From assembly GCF_002887735.1 (NCBI RefSeq), contig NZ_PKQP01000006.1:124001-188000 (forward strand): 64,000 bases of DNA, given 5' to 3'. The position numbers were made by a program, and so were the translations under genes. Under the pieces are notes generated by a model. The model made no database searches, was not told the origin of the DNA, and saw only the letters and a program-made list of their open reading frames with translations. Below are positions 34,493-44,599 of the stretch, in pieces (positions within the stretch are counted from its first letter, which is position 1; each line of letters starts with the position of its first letter). The DNA is from Stenotrophomonas bentonitica. Its GTDB lineage: Bacteria > Pseudomonadota > Gammaproteobacteria > Xanthomonadales > Xanthomonadaceae.

Positions 34493-35902
34493 TCAGGCGA
34501 TCCCGATGCCCGGGATCGCCGTGATCTGGTCCGGATCGAAGCCGGCCAGTTCGGCGAAGTGGCGGCCACGGGCGACGTAGTCGCGGTACACGCCATAGCT
34601 GGGCGCACCCGGCGACAACAGCACCACCCCGCCCTGCCCGCCAAGCGCGGCCTGCGCCAGCTGCATGGCCTCGGGCAGATCGGCAGCCGCATGCAGACCG
34701 AAACGGCCGGCATCGGCCAGCGGCTGCAGCAGTGCGTGGATGCGCGGGCCGTTGGCGCCCATCGTGACGATCTCCACCGGCGGTACGTCGTGCGCCATGT
34801 GCGCGACGAAGTCGTGCCAGTCCAGTCCACGATCATGCCCGCCCACCAGCAGGGCGATGCGGTGCCCGGCGAAACATTCCAGCGCCGCCAGGCTCGCGTG
34901 CGGCGTGGTGCTGATCGAATCGTTGACGTAGGTGATCCCCTCGCGCGTCCCGATGGTCTGCAGGCGGTTGGGCAGCGGGCGGAAGTCCTGCACCCTCGGC
35001 GCGAGCGCCACTGCGTCCAGGCCCAGCGCTTCGATCGCCGCCAGCACCGCGCACAGGTTGCCGCGGTTGTGCCGGCCGGGCAGCGGGGTATGCGAGGTAT
35101 CGAACACCGGCTGCTCGCCGCGATGCACGACATCGCCGCGCATGTGCCAACCCAGCGGCTGGTTGAACCAGATGATCTCGCTGCGGGGCAGCGACAGCCC
35201 GGCCAGGTGCGGATCGGCTGCGTTGAGCACCGCGATCAGCGGCGCGGCCCCGGTGACCAGCTGCAGCTTGTCTTCGATGTAGCGCGCTTCGCTGCCGTGC
35301 CAGTCCAGGTGTTCGGGGAACAGGTTCAGCACGATGGCGACCTGTGGGTGCGCGCCACTGCGCGCGACCTCGCCGGTCTGGTAGCTGGAGAGTTCCACCG
35401 CCCAGTACTGCGGCGCGGGCTGCGGCGCCAGCACTTCCAGCAGCGGCAGGCCGATGTTGCCGATCAGCCCGGTGCGCGCGCACGAGGCACGCAGCAGGTG
35501 CGCCAGCAGCGCGGTGGTGGTGCTCTTGCCCTTGGTGCCGGTCACGCACACGGTGTCGTGCACGATGCCGTCGGCGGCGGCCTGTTCGGCGAACCACAGC
35601 GAGGTACCGCCGATGAACTGCGTGCCCTGCGCCCCGGCGTGCAGGGCCGCCTCTCCATACGGGCTGATGCCCGGTGATTTGATCACCACGTCGAACGCGG
35701 CGAGCGCCTCGCCGGTGACCTCCGATCGCACCGTCAGCGCAGCGCCGGTTTCCTCGCGTGCTGCGGCGGCCTCGGCTTCCGGGCAGAACAGGGTCAGCGG
35801 CAGCGACGGCAGCCGCTGCTGCAGGACGCCGAACGCAGCGCGCCCCTCGCGTCCCCATCCCCACAGAGCAACGCGCTTGCCCTCAAGCTGCGAAATTCGC
35901 AC
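34493..35902 (-). CDS. murD2: UDP-N-acetylmuramoyl-L-alanine--L-glutamate ligase
   Basis: Mur ligase of 469 residues with the ATP-binding P-loop [17 protein letters not shown], the central [17 protein letters not shown] and a C-terminal domain with [17 protein letters not shown]. It is close to MurD, but its pairing with MurL identifies the MurD2 type, which adds L-Glu instead of D-Glu to UDP-MurNAc-L-Ala. The coding regions of murL and murD2 overlap by 20 bases, which fits coupled translation. This two-step route makes the D-Glu of peptidoglycan without glutamate racemase and was described in Xanthomonas. Acts in the cytoplasm. Confidence 0.88.
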   Translation of the reverse strand: MRISQLEGKRVALWGWGREGRAAFGVLQQRLPSLPLTLFCPEAEAAAAREETGAALTVRSEVTGEALAAFDVVIKSPGISPYGEAALHAGAQGTQFIGGTSLWFAEQAAADGIVHDTVCVTGTKGKSTTTALLAHLLRASCARTGLIGNIGLPLLEVLAPQPAPQYWAVELSSYQTGEVARSGAHPQVAIVLNLFPEHLDWHGSEARYIEDKLQLVTGAAPLIAVLNAADPHLAGLSLPRSEIIWFNQPLGWHMRGDVVHRGEQPVFDTSHTPLPGRHNRGNLCAVLAAIEALGLDAVALAPRVQDFRPLPNRLQTIGTREGITYVNDSISTTPHASLAALECFAGHRIALLVGGHDRGLDWHDFVAHMAHDVPPVEIVTMGANGPRIHALLQPLADAGRFGLHAAADLPEAMQLAQAALGGQGGVVLLSPGAPSYGVYRDYVARGRHFAELAGFDPDQITAIPGIGIA

Positions 35903-37235
35903 GCAGGCGCTCCCAGATCGCCGGCGGAATGCGGTGTTCGCCTTCCAGTACCAGCAGCGGTTCGATCTGCAGTTCGGCGGCCTCCAGCTGCGGGCGGATC
36001 TCGTGGACGAAACGCTTCACCAGCGCGTCTTCATTCCACTCCGGGCGCGCGGCCAGGGTCGCCATCGCCGCACGCGATTCGCGGCCTTCGCCGACGCACT
36101 CGAACGGTTTGTGGTCCTGGAATTCCAGCAGCGCATCGAAGCCCGGGGCCTGTTCGATATCGTCGAGCAGATTGCGGCCGAAGATCCCGACCAGGCGCAT
36201 CTTCGGCATGAACGGAGCCAGCGCGAGGAACACGAAGTGACACTTCGGGCAGACACCGCACCAGCGGTTCACCGGGCGCTCGCCCAGGATGTGGAAATTG
36301 CGGTTGCAGCTGGAGAAATGTGCGTCGTAGAAATCGCTCTTGGCGAACTGACGCGCGACCGCCAGCTCCGAAAGCGGGCGCAGCAGCGAGTAATAGTGCA
36401 GGTCCGCCGCAACGTGCTGCTCCAGGTGCTCGCCGAAGGCCTGCTCGAACGCCCAGCCCTTCGACCACTGGTGGTTGACCTCGCCGGTGCCGGGAATCTG
36501 GCTGCCATAGCTGGCCGAGCGTTCGTTGGAGAACACCACCTGGTCCACGCCCTGCAGCAGCGCAGCCAGCACCATGATCGCCGAGTTCACCGCGGTGACC
36601 GGGATATGCCCGTTCCAGGCGCCCTGGCGATTGAGCTCGAACAGCTCCGGCGCCAGCGTGCGGCCGATGTTGAGGATCGGCAGGCCGGTGCGCTCGGCGC
36701 AGGCGCGGATCAGCTGCGAGCCACCGATCCAGGTGACGGTCTCGGCGATGCCCAGGTGGCGCAGCGCTTCGATGCTGACCAGCGAATCCTTGCCGCCGCC
36801 GATGGCGACCAGCGCGTGTTCGCGCAGGCCCAGTGCCGGCGCGGCGAAGGCCTCGCCCTCCACCGGCAGGCGGAACCGGCCACGCAGGTTCAGCCCATTG
36901 CGGTAGGCGAACTCGCCCAGGCCGTTGAGGTAGACCGTCTCCACCAGCGCGGCGGTGGCCGCATCGATGGTGTAGCTGTCGATGCGCACCTGCTCGGGAA
37001 CGCCCGCCTTGTAATAGCTCACACCGGCGATCAGGTGCAGCAGGCGCAGGGCGCGCTGCACCGCTTCGGCGCGGTCGCCCTCGAGCACGAACGGCGCACC
37101 GGGGATGGTGACCGTCTCGATCAGTTCCGGGCCGTCATCGAAGGCGTAGACCAGCTGCGCCACGCCGGTGTCCGCGGCGAACGCGCAGCGGACGAAGCGG
37201 AAAACGGCAACCTGGTGTTTATCAAAAGCAGTCAT
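35883..37235 (-). CDS. murL: UDP-N-acetyl-alpha-D-muramoyl-L-alanyl-L-glutamate epimerase
   Basis: Protein of 450 residues matching MurL. An ATP-binding loop-like [13 protein letters not shown] near residues 140-150, [21 protein letters not shown] and the cysteine pair of [14 protein letters not shown] are visible. MurL converts the terminal L-Glu of UDP-MurNAc-L-Ala-L-Glu to D-Glu in an ATP-dependent reaction. It is upstream of and overlaps murD2, so epimerase and ligase are made together. The lysAC gene sits 33 bp upstream in the same direction and supplies aspartate-family precursors, so the three form a likely transcription unit serving wall precursor synthesis. Confidence 0.88.
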   Translation of the reverse strand: MTAFDKHQVAVFRFVRCAFAADTGVAQLVYAFDDGPELIETVTIPGAPFVLEGDRAEAVQRALRLLHLIAGVSYYKAGVPEQVRIDSYTIDAATAALVETVYLNGLGEFAYRNGLNLRGRFRLPVEGEAFAAPALGLREHALVAIGGGKDSLVSIEALRHLGIAETVTWIGGSQLIRACAERTGLPILNIGRTLAPELFELNRQGAWNGHIPVTAVNSAIMVLAALLQGVDQVVFSNERSASYGSQIPGTGEVNHQWSKGWAFEQAFGEHLEQHVAADLHYYSLLRPLSELAVARQFAKSDFYDAHFSSCNRNFHILGERPVNRWCGVCPKCHFVFLALAPFMPKMRLVGIFGRNLLDDIEQAPGFDALLEFQDHKPFECVGEGRESRAAMATLAARPEWNEDALVKRFVHEIRPQLEAAELQIEPLLVLEGEHRIPPAIWERLRANFAA

Positions 37236-37268
37236 GGTGTATCCGGTTTGAAAGGCGGCAGGCAGCGG

Positions 37269-39869
37269 TCACGGGCCATCATCGATGACGTCCTCGCGCG
37301 GCAGCTCGCGCTGGTTGTAAGTGTTGGCCATGACGTAGCCATACGCGCCGGCGTCGGCGATCAGCATCACATCGTCCGGCGCGGTCGAGGCCGGCAGGCG
37401 GCGACGCTTGCCGAACACATCGCTGGATTCGCAGATCGGCCCGACCACATCGAACATCGCTTCGGAGTAGCCGCTCAGGCGGCTGAGGTTCTCGATGTCA
37501 TGCCAGGCGTCGTACAGGGCCGGACGCATCAGCGTATTCATGCCCGCATCCAGACCGACGCGGCGGATGCCGTCCTTCTCCACCACCTGGGTGGCCCGGG
37601 CCAGCAGCACGCCGGACTCGGCCACCAGATAGCGGCCCGGCTCGATCGCCAGGCGGAACGCCGGGTGCACGGCCTTCACTTCGGCTAGGCCGGCGGCCCA
37701 CGCGTCCAGATCGAAGGGCTCGTCGTCGGCGCTGTACGGGATCGGCAGGCCACCGCCGATATCGATGGTCTCGACGCTGCCGATGCGGCGGGCGAACCCG
37801 GCCAGCTCATCGCACATCAGGCGCCAGTGCTGCGCGGTTTCCACGCCGCTGCCCAGGTGGGCATGCAGGCCGACCACGCGGGTGCCCAGCTCGCCGGCGA
37901 TGCGCACGAACTCATCCACGCGCGCGATCGGCAGGCCGAACTTGGAGTCCTTGCCGCCGGTGCGGACCTTGGCATGGTGACCTTCGCCACGGCCCAGGTC
38001 CACGCGCAGCCACAGCTCGCGGTTGCTGAACAGTTCCGGCCAGCGCTGCAGCGCTTCCACGTTATCCAGGGTGACGGTGACGCCCAGCGCGAACGCGGCA
38101 TCGTATTCGGCGTGCGGCGCAAAGCTCGGGGTGAACAGCACGCGCTTGGGCGACAGCGTCGGCAGCGTGTTGAACACGTGCTTGAGCTCGCCGTGCGACA
38201 CGCACTCCAGGCCGAAGCCCTCCTGCTCCAGCACTTCCAGGATGGCCGGGTGCGAGTTGGCCTTGATCGCGTAGTAACGCTGGTCGATCGCCTTGATCGC
38301 GTTCAGCGCGCGCGCACGCGCCCGCACCGTCGGCAGGTTGTAGACGTAACGCGGCGTACCGGCCTGGGCGAGCGTCAGCAGGTGCTCGCGCTGGCCCCGC
38401 CACCAGGCGGTTTCGCGCGGGCGGATGGTGCCGGCGATCTCGCGCCAGCGCGGGCCGAATACTTCGCCCTCTTCCACCGGCATTGCGCCGCTGTCGATCA
38501 GCTCGGCGTGCAGGATCGGCAGCAGCCCGTCCGCATCCGCCTCGTCGATCACGAAGGTCAGGTTCAAATCGTTGGACGACTGCGAAATCATGTGCACGCG
38601 TTCGCGGCCGAAGGTGGCCCACACGTCCGAGAGCTTGTGCAGCAGCGAGCGCATGCCGCGGCCGACCAGGGTGATCGCCGCGCACGGCACGATGATCTTG
38701 ACCTTGCAGATCTGCGAGAGGTCGGCCGACAGCGCGGCCAGCACGTCGGTGCTGACCAGGTTCTCGGAGGGATCCAGCGAAACGGTCACGTTGGTCTCGG
38801 CCGAACCGATCAGGTCAACGGACAGGCCATGCTTCTTGAACAGCCCAAACACGTCGGCCAGGAAGCCGACCTGCTGCCACATGCCGATGCCCTCCATCGA
38901 GACCAGCACGATCCCGTTGCGGCGGCTGATCGCCTTCACGCCCGGCACCGCCGCGGCGTTGCCATCGATGCTGGTGCCCGGCAGCTCGGGGCGTTCGGTG
39001 TCCAGGATCGCCATCGGCACCCCGGCGTCGCGGCACGGCTTGATCGAGCGCGGGTGCAGCACCTTGGCGCCGGTCGTCGCGATTTCCTGCGCCTCGTAAT
39101 AGTCCAGGCGGGTCAGCAGGCGCGCGTCCGGCACGTCCTTCGGGTTGGCACTGAACATGCCCGGCACGTCGGTCCAGATCTCCACGCGGCTGGCGCCGAG
39201 CAGCGCACCGAAGTACGCCGCCGAGGTATCCGAACCGCCACGGCCGAGGATGGCGGTGCCGCCATCGGCGTGGCGGGAGATGAAGCCCTGGGTGATCAGC
39301 ATGCGGGTCGGCTGGGCGCGGAAACGCGCGGCCCAATCGGCCTCGGCACGCCACTGGCAGTTCACCGACAGGCGCTGCGACCACTCGCTCTGGCTGGGCT
39401 GCGGCGGCAGCGCATCGAGCCACTCGCGCGCGTCCATCCAGCCGAAATCCAGACCGCTGGCGCGCAGATAGGCCGCACCGACGGTCGAGGACAGCAGTTC
39501 GCCCTGGCCCAGCACCTCGGCCTGCCATTCCAGCGGCCGCCCGGCGGCGCGCGGATCATCGAGCAGCCCGGCCAGCGCGTCCAGACGGACGTCCAGCGCG
39601 GTGGCATCCAGCTCCAGCTCGGTCAGGAACGCGCGGTGGCGCGCGACCAGCGCCGCGACGCGGTCGCGGCTGTCGGCGGCGCCGTCGGCAATGGCGGTCA
39701 GTTCATTGGTCACCCCGGACAGCGCCGACACCACCAGCACGCGCGAGCCCGTTTCTTCCGCCCGTTTTTTCGCCAGTTTGCCGATGGTGTCCCAGCGGTG
39801 ACGACGCGACACGGAGGTGCCGCCGAACTTCAGTACGATCCAGCGATCGACAAGGGGGGAAGCTGACAT
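37269..39869 (-). CDS. lysAC: Bifunctional aspartate kinase / diaminopimelate decarboxylase
   Basis: Fusion protein of 866 residues. Residues 1 to about 460 are aspartokinase: VLKFGGTSVSRRHRWDTI, GRGGSDTSAAYFGALL and regulatory ACT-type repeats (GIVLVSMEGIGMWQQVGF, HMISQSSNDLNLTFVI). Residues from about 490 are diaminopimelate decarboxylase: PLP lysine in RYYAIKANSHPAIL, GLHAHLGSGVE, DIGGGLPIPYS and GPICESSDVFGK. It catalyses the first and last steps of lysine synthesis. Such fusions are known in Xanthomonadaceae. Placing kinase feedback control and the final step in one chain suggests direct regulation by lysine. The neighbouring murL-murD2 genes use related wall precursors. Confidence 0.93.
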   Translation of the reverse strand: MSASPLVDRWIVLKFGGTSVSRRHRWDTIGKLAKKRAEETGSRVLVVSALSGVTNELTAIADGAADSRDRVAALVARHRAFLTELELDATALDVRLDALAGLLDDPRAAGRPLEWQAEVLGQGELLSSTVGAAYLRASGLDFGWMDAREWLDALPPQPSQSEWSQRLSVNCQWRAEADWAARFRAQPTRMLITQGFISRHADGGTAILGRGGSDTSAAYFGALLGASRVEIWTDVPGMFSANPKDVPDARLLTRLDYYEAQEIATTGAKVLHPRSIKPCRDAGVPMAILDTERPELPGTSIDGNAAAVPGVKAISRRNGIVLVSMEGIGMWQQVGFLADVFGLFKKHGLSVDLIGSAETNVTVSLDPSENLVSTDVLAALSADLSQICKVKIIVPCAAITLVGRGMRSLLHKLSDVWATFGRERVHMISQSSNDLNLTFVIDEADADGLLPILHAELIDSGAMPVEEGEVFGPRWREIAGTIRPRETAWWRGQREHLLTLAQAGTPRYVYNLPTVRARARALNAIKAIDQRYYAIKANSHPAILEVLEQEGFGLECVSHGELKHVFNTLPTLSPKRVLFTPSFAPHAEYDAAFALGVTVTLDNVEALQRWPELFSNRELWLRVDLGRGEGHHAKVRTGGKDSKFGLPIARVDEFVRIAGELGTRVVGLHAHLGSGVETAQHWRLMCDELAGFARRIGSVETIDIGGGLPIPYSADDEPFDLDAWAAGLAEVKAVHPAFRLAIEPGRYLVAESGVLLARATQVVEKDGIRRVGLDAGMNTLMRPALYDAWHDIENLSRLSGYSEAMFDVVGPICESSDVFGKRRRLPASTAPDDVMLIADAGAYGYVMANTYNQRELPREDVIDDGP

Positions 39870-40074
39870 GGAGGTGGAGGTTTGGGTAGTGAGGGGAATC
39901 GCCCGGCACGCCGGGCCGAACCCCCGATTCTATGCCAAGCCTGGCCGTTGCAGGGCCCGGGCGGCCCAGGCCGGGCGGATTTGGCCGGTCGCCGGTGCGC
40001 GGGGCGCCGGTCACGGCCCGGAACGCAGCCCCGATTGGTAAGCTGCCCGCCCGTTTTTCGTTGAGCGATCTGCC

Positions 40075-40950
40075 ATGACCTCCCGTCGTTTCCTGCAGCT
40101 GGATGTGTTCTCGCCCTACCCCGGCGCCGGCAACCCGCTGGCCGTCGTGCTCGATGCACAGGGGCTGGACGCGGCGGCGATGCAGGCCATTGCCCGCTGG
40201 ACGCGGCTGCCGGAAACCACCTTCGTGTTCCCGCCGCAGGCCCCGGGTGCCAACTACGGCATCCGCATGTTCAGCCCGCAGAAGGAAGTCCCGTTCGCCG
40301 GCCACCCCAGCGTGGGCACCGCCCATGCCGTGCTGGAACTGGGCGTGGCCGCGCCGGTCGAGGGCGTGCTGGTCCAGGACGGCATCGCCGGGGCGCTGCC
40401 CCTGCGCGTGGACGGCAGCGGCGCTACCCGCACCATTGCGATCCGCACGCCGCGTGCAGCGGTGGCCGAAGTGACGACCGCCAACGATCCGCGCCTGCAG
40501 GCCGCGCTGGCCGGGTGGCCGCTGGGCAGCCTGCCGCCGGCGCGCATGGCCGGTGGCCGCAGCTGGTGGGTGGTTGAACTAGCAGACGAAGCGGCCCTGC
40601 GCGCACTGACCCCGGACTGGGATGCCGTGGCCACCCTCGCCGAAGCGACCGATAGCATGGGCGTGTTCGCCTATGCGCGCAGCCAGGGCCAGGCCTGGGA
40701 TCTCGCGGTACGCGCCTTCGTCGGCAACGGCCGTCGCTTTGAAGATGCCGCCTCCGGTGCGGCCAATGCCGTGCTCGCTGCCTGGCTGGACAGCCGCGAT
40801 GCCCTGCCCGGCACCGCGCACGGCTACGTGGTCAGCCAGGGCCGCGAAGTCGGCCACGACGCGCGCCTGACCCTGCGCATCGATGACCACGGCGATGTCT
40901 GGTCCGGCGGCCAGGTGCAGACCGTCATCCGCGGCACGCTGGACTGGTGA
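40075..40950 (+). CDS. PhzF family phenazine biosynthesis-like isomerase
   Basis: Protein of 291 residues with two similar halves, as in diaminopimelate-epimerase-fold enzymes. N-terminus FLQLDVFSPYPGAGNPLAVVL, the active-site region WTRLPETTFVFPP with the conserved Glu, FSPQKEVPFAGHPSVGTAHAV, and GRRFEDAASGAANAVLAAW in the second half are typical. PhzF isomerises a phenazine precursor, but most family members, including this solitary one, have unknown substrates; no phenazine genes are nearby. Divergent from lysAC with a 205-bp gap in which I see nothing definite. Confidence 0.88.
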   Translation: MTSRRFLQLDVFSPYPGAGNPLAVVLDAQGLDAAAMQAIARWTRLPETTFVFPPQAPGANYGIRMFSPQKEVPFAGHPSVGTAHAVLELGVAAPVEGVLVQDGIAGALPLRVDGSGATRTIAIRTPRAAVAEVTTANDPRLQAALAGWPLGSLPPARMAGGRSWWVVELADEAALRALTPDWDAVATLAEATDSMGVFAYARSQGQAWDLAVRAFVGNGRRFEDAASGAANAVLAAWLDSRDALPGTAHGYVVSQGREVGHDARLTLRIDDHGDVWSGGQVQTVIRGTLDW

Positions 40951-40965
40951 TCCTGCGGCGGCGAC

Positions 40966-42639
40966 TCAGCGCGCCGCGTCATACACCGGTGCGCCATCGA
41001 CCCAGGTCGAGCGCACCTGCAGGTCGGCCAGCCCGGCGGGCGGCACGCTGAGCGGGTCGCGATCAAGCACCACGAAGTCCGCGCGCAGGCCCGGCTGCAA
41101 CCGCCCGACCTGGCTGTCGTCATGACCCGCCCAGGCCGCATCGGCGGTGAACCCGCGCAGCGCTTCGGCTGCGGTCAGCCGCTGATCAGGCTGCCAGCCA
41201 CCGGGCGGTCTGCCGGCACGGTCCTGGCGGGTGACCGCCGCATACAGGCCCAGCCGCGGGTCGACCTGCTCGACCGGGAAGTCCGAGCCCAAGGCGAGCC
41301 GGGCACCGGAGGCCAGCATCCGCCGCCAGGCATAGGCGCCGAGGATGCGCTCGGGGCCGACCCGATCCTGCGCCCAGCCCATATCCGAGGTGGCGTGGGT
41401 AGGCTGCATCGAGGCGATCACGCCGAGCTGGGCGAAACGCGGAATGTCCTCCAGCGCAACCACCTGCGTATGTTCGATGCGCCAGCGATGGTCGCCACTG
41501 CGGCGCTCGCCGAGCACCCGTGCATAGGTGTCCAGCGCGATCCGGTTGCCGCGGTCGCCGATCGCATGCGTGGCGACCTGGACATGGCAGGCATCGGCTT
41601 TGCGCACGGCGGTCTCGAAGTCCTCAGGTGAGGTGACCAGCAAGCCGCGGTTGTGCGGGTCATCGCTGTAATCGGCCAACAGCGCCGCACCGCGGCTGCC
41701 CAGCGCGCCATCCATGAACAGTTTGACCCCGCGCATTTCCAGCCGGCCGCCGGCGTGCTGGTAGGTCCCGTTCACGCACAGATCGGCCAATGCGTCGCTG
41801 TTGCCATCGGCATAGGCATCGATGCGCAGCGGCAACCTGCCGGCGTCGGCGAAGCGGCGCATCAGGGCCAGATCGGCGCGCGATACGCCTATGTCGTGCA
41901 CGCCGGTCAGGCCCTGGCTGACTGCTTTGTCGAGCGCGCGGGTCAGCATCTGCTCGCGTGCGGCCTCGCCCGGGGCCGGTATCGCCGCCTGCACCAGGGT
42001 CATCGCTTCATCGATGAACACCCCGCTCGGCTGGCCCTTGGCATCGCGCACGATGCGCCCGCCTGCAGGCTGCCAGTTGCCCTTCAGCGCGCGTTGCCCG
42101 GGGCGCTGGGCGACCGCGCGCAGTGCCGCGCTGTTGCCCCAGCCGGCGTGGCCGTCGATGCGGCCCAACCAGACCGGGCGGTCCGGGAATGCAGCGTCGA
42201 GATCGGCCACGGTCGGAAACTGTTTGACCGGCCAGCGGTTCTGGTCCCAGCCACTGCCCAGCAGCCAGCCCTCGGGGTTCTCCGCCGCAAAGCGCTGCAG
42301 GCGCGCGACGATGTCGGCAGTGCTGGTCGCGCCGGTCAGGTCGGCCTGCATCAGGGTGCCGCCGAGAAACATCAGGTGCGCGTGCGCGTCGATCAGGCCC
42401 GGGATCACGGTCGCTTGGCCGACGTCGGTCAGCGCCGCCAGTGGATACAGCTCGAGCATCGCCTGCCGGTCACCGACGGCAAGCACGCGCCCGGTCTCGG
42501 TCTCCCATGCCAGCGCGGTGGCGGTCGGCGCGTCCGGATCGCCGGTGTGGATGGTGGCGGCGGTCAACAGGCGGACATCGGCCTGCGCGGTCCCCGCCAG
42601 CAGGCAGGCCATCAGGGCAGCGAAAGCAGTCGGACGCAT
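40966..42639 (-). CDS. Exported amidohydrolase, YtcJ-like
   Basis: Metal-dependent hydrolase of 557 residues with a signal peptide (MRPTAFAALMACLLAGTAQA). The N-terminal metal site is LIDAHAHLMFLGG; later ligands appear in THAIGDRGNRIALD and RIEHTQVV, with LALGSDFPVEQVDPRLGLY near the end. The YtcJ branch (amidohydrolase 3) includes formamidases and N-acyl hydrolases; many members are uncharacterised. The open frame has an extra five residues at the front, but ATG 42637-42639 starts the signal. Convergent with the PhzF gene, with 15 bp between stops. Confidence 0.88.
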   Translation of the reverse strand: MRPTAFAALMACLLAGTAQADVRLLTAATIHTGDPDAPTATALAWETETGRVLAVGDRQAMLELYPLAALTDVGQATVIPGLIDAHAHLMFLGGTLMQADLTGATSTADIVARLQRFAAENPEGWLLGSGWDQNRWPVKQFPTVADLDAAFPDRPVWLGRIDGHAGWGNSAALRAVAQRPGQRALKGNWQPAGGRIVRDAKGQPSGVFIDEAMTLVQAAIPAPGEAAREQMLTRALDKAVSQGLTGVHDIGVSRADLALMRRFADAGRLPLRIDAYADGNSDALADLCVNGTYQHAGGRLEMRGVKLFMDGALGSRGAALLADYSDDPHNRGLLVTSPEDFETAVRKADACHVQVATHAIGDRGNRIALDTYARVLGERRSGDHRWRIEHTQVVALEDIPRFAQLGVIASMQPTHATSDMGWAQDRVGPERILGAYAWRRMLASGARLALGSDFPVEQVDPRLGLYAAVTRQDRAGRPPGGWQPDQRLTAAEALRGFTADAAWAGHDDSQVGRLQPGLRADFVVLDRDPLSVPPAGLADLQVRSTWVDGAPVYDAAR

Positions 42640-42722
42640 GCAGACACCCCACAAAAGGAAAGCGGCGACTATGCGGCCGCCGCTTTCCCATCACAATCTG
42701 CTGTGCACCAATCCTGCGCCGA

Positions 42723-43157
42723 TCAGCTGGCCAGTTCGGCTTCCAGCGTGATCGGCACCGCACTGAGCGCCTTGGAGACCGGGCAGTTCTGCTTGGCGTC
42801 ATCGGCGATGGCACGGAACTGGGTGGCCTCGATGTTCGGCACCACGGCCTTCACCTTCAACGTGATTTGCGACAGCTGCGGGCCACCTTCCATCGAGAGG
42901 TCGACCTTGGCTTCGGTATCCAGCGAGGTCGGCACGAAACCGGCTTCGGTGAGCTTGGCCGACAGCGCCATGGTGAAGCAGCCGGCGTGTGCGGCGGCGA
43001 TCAGTTCTTCCGGGTTGGTGCCCTTCTCATCGCCGAAGCGGCTGCTGAAGGCATAGCGGGTTTTGTCCATCAAGCCGCTCTGGGGCGTGCTCAATTGTCC
43101 CTTGCCTGTCTTGAGGTCACCTTCCCAATGCGCGGTGGCATGACGCGAAATACCCAT
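42723..43157 (-). CDS. OsmC-family peroxiredoxin
   Basis: Protein of 144 residues from MGISRHATAHWEGDLKTGKG. The two redox cysteines are in EELIAAAHAGCFTMAL and QNCPVSKALS, as in OsmC hydroperoxide reductases. It reduces organic and inorganic peroxides in the cytoplasm and is commonly induced in osmotic and stationary stress. The start ATG follows AGGAGATC. Upstream, the 364-bp gap to the HU-like gene (43158-43521) contains the HU promoter. Confidence 0.92.
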   Translation of the reverse strand: MGISRHATAHWEGDLKTGKGQLSTPQSGLMDKTRYAFSSRFGDEKGTNPEELIAAAHAGCFTMALSAKLTEAGFVPTSLDTEAKVDLSMEGGPQLSQITLKVKAVVPNIEATQFRAIADDAKQNCPVSKALSAVPITLEAELAS

Positions 43158-43433
43158 CGTTGATCTCCTGCGGGATGAATGGCCAGGCCATCGTAGACCG
43201 GTCCGCGTTAGCACCGTGTCTGGCCGCCGCCAGCCTGCTGCCGGGTGTCGCCCCCAGCTGAATCGGCGATCAGGATGGATGCTGTTTTCAAGTGGTTTTC
43301 GTGCGACAGTCGGGGTGCGACGGTCCATGACCGATGGCACCCGCCGCGAGGGCGGACCCTGTTTTTTGGCTATGACCTGATGCACCGCGGTAACGAAGGG
43401 CGTGGAAATCACGAATTTTTATGCGTCTGCCTA

Positions 43434-43462
43434 TTGGCGGCGCCCCACAGTTGCCCTACATT
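43434..43462 (+). promoter_or_regulatory. Sigma-70-type promoter of the HU-like gene
   Basis: TTGGCG (43434-43439), 17 bases, TACATT (43457-43462). Expected leader of about 55 bases before ATG 43522. Confidence 0.55.
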
Positions 43463-43521
43463 TCGCTTGCCGACGGGGTTCGGCGCGACCAAACAACCAA
43501 CCGTTCACGGAACAGGAAACC

Positions 43522-43920
43522 ATGGCAAAGACCGCTAAGAAGGCTGCCCCGAAGAAGGCAGTAAAGAAAGTCGCTACGAAGGCAGCCGCGAAGCCGGCCG
43601 CTCCCAAGCCGATCAAGGAAGTGCTGAGCAAGTCTGGTCTGGTTGCACACATCGTTGAAGCGTCCGGCGTTGTCGCCAAGGACGTGCGCGCCGTGCTCGC
43701 CTCGCTGGAAGGCGCCGTCGCCGCTTCGGTGCACAAGAAGGGCGCTGGCAGCTTCACCCTGCCGGGCCTGCTGAAGATCTCCACCGTCAGCGTGCCGGCC
43801 AAGCCGAAGCGCAAGGGCATCAACCCGTTCACGAAGGAAGAGCAGTGGTTTGCCGCCAAGCCGGCGTCGACCAAGCTGAAGGTGCGTCCGCTCAAGAAGC
43901 TCAAGGACGCCGCGCTCTAA
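43522..43920 (+). CDS. HU/IHF-like DNA-binding protein with lysine-rich N-terminal tail
   Basis: Basic protein of 132 residues. Residues 1 to about 30 are an Ala/Lys/Pro-rich tail (AKKAAPKKAVKKVATKAAAK) like that of eukaryotic histone H1. From residue 30 an HU-type domain follows (KEVLSKSGLVAHIVEASGV, KDVRAVLASLEGAVAASVHKK, FTLPGLLKIS), ending in another basic stretch (KLKVRPLKKLKDAAL). It would bind and bend chromosomal DNA in the nucleoid; similar tailed HU proteins are known in Xanthomonadaceae. ATG 43522 is chosen because AACAGGAAACC lies before it and a promoter lies upstream; the frame extends to 43402 without a start signal. A strong terminator follows. Confidence 0.88.
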   Translation: MAKTAKKAAPKKAVKKVATKAAAKPAAPKPIKEVLSKSGLVAHIVEASGVVAKDVRAVLASLEGAVAASVHKKGAGSFTLPGLLKISTVSVPAKPKRKGINPFTKEEQWFAAKPASTKLKVRPLKKLKDAAL

Positions 43921-43944
43921 TCTGCGCGCTTCCTGCAGCACCCG

Positions 43945-43975
43945 ACGGGACGGCTCACGCCGTCCCGTTTTTTTT
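43945..43975 (+). terminator. Rho-independent terminator of the HU-like gene
   Basis: ACGGGACGGC, loop TCAC, GCCGTCCCGT and a run of T. Perfect ten-base stem. The rest of the gap up to 44207 has no recognisable element. Confidence 0.93.
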
Positions 43976-44207
43976 GGAGGTTCTGCCATCCCATCGAGGC
44001 GGCGGGTGGGTCCGACGCTGCCGAAACACAGCGTTTCCAAAGCCATCAACGGCGCGCCCTTCCCGCGCAGATGCCTGTCCTGCCGTGATCCACGCGATGG
44101 CAGGACCGGCCGGAACGCACAGGGTGGAACACTGCGTGCGACCGCGCCTGTCGTCGCGGTGCGGATCGCAGCCTATGGTGGCCTTGTCCCCCACCGCGCA
44201 GGCAGCC

Positions 44208-44519
44208 ATGGCCAGCTCTTCTTCCCAGCGTTACCGCATCACCGTCACCCCGATCGAAAAGGACGGCCTGCAGTGCAGCGGGCGCTGCACCATCGAGCTG
44301 GAGCATCGTGCGCAGCAGGACTGGATGCGCCTGCTGGAAATCGCACGGCGCAACACCGGCCTCAGCGGAGACGAACGGGCCGCGGCGATCGTCGCCACCC
44401 AGCTGCTGCGCGATCTCGCCCAGCGCCATGCCAATGAACCCAGCCACCCGCTGACCGTGCTGCAGCCGCAGCTGGACGAGGTGCTGGCCGCGCTGGAATC
44501 GATCCAGGGCGCGCCCTGA
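44208..44519 (+). CDS. DUF3861 family protein
   Basis: Small protein of 103 residues: QRYRITVTPIEKDGLQCSGR, TIELEHRAQQDWMRLLEIAR and a C-terminal helix-rich part. It matches DUF3861, a family of unknown function present in many proteobacteria. No catalytic or membrane signature. I prefer ATG 44208 (GCAGGC before it), which starts just ahead of the conserved core; ATG 44175 is also in frame. Confidence 0.7.
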   Translation: MASSSSQRYRITVTPIEKDGLQCSGRCTIELEHRAQQDWMRLLEIARRNTGLSGDERAAAIVATQLLRDLAQRHANEPSHPLTVLQPQLDEVLAALESIQGAP

Positions 44520-44599
44520 GCCCACCACCCGCACGCGTCAAAGCTGGATTCAGCCGCGCGCGTTATTGTTGGCGTCTCATTCCCGCACGGCCTGCCGTC

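Noticed and set aside
35454..39866. Long open frames on the plus strand opposite murD2, murL and lysAC (up to 744 codons)
   Set aside because: They run antisense to genes with complete family motifs. High GC removes stop codons, and their translations are rich in Arg, Gln and His repeats without domains.
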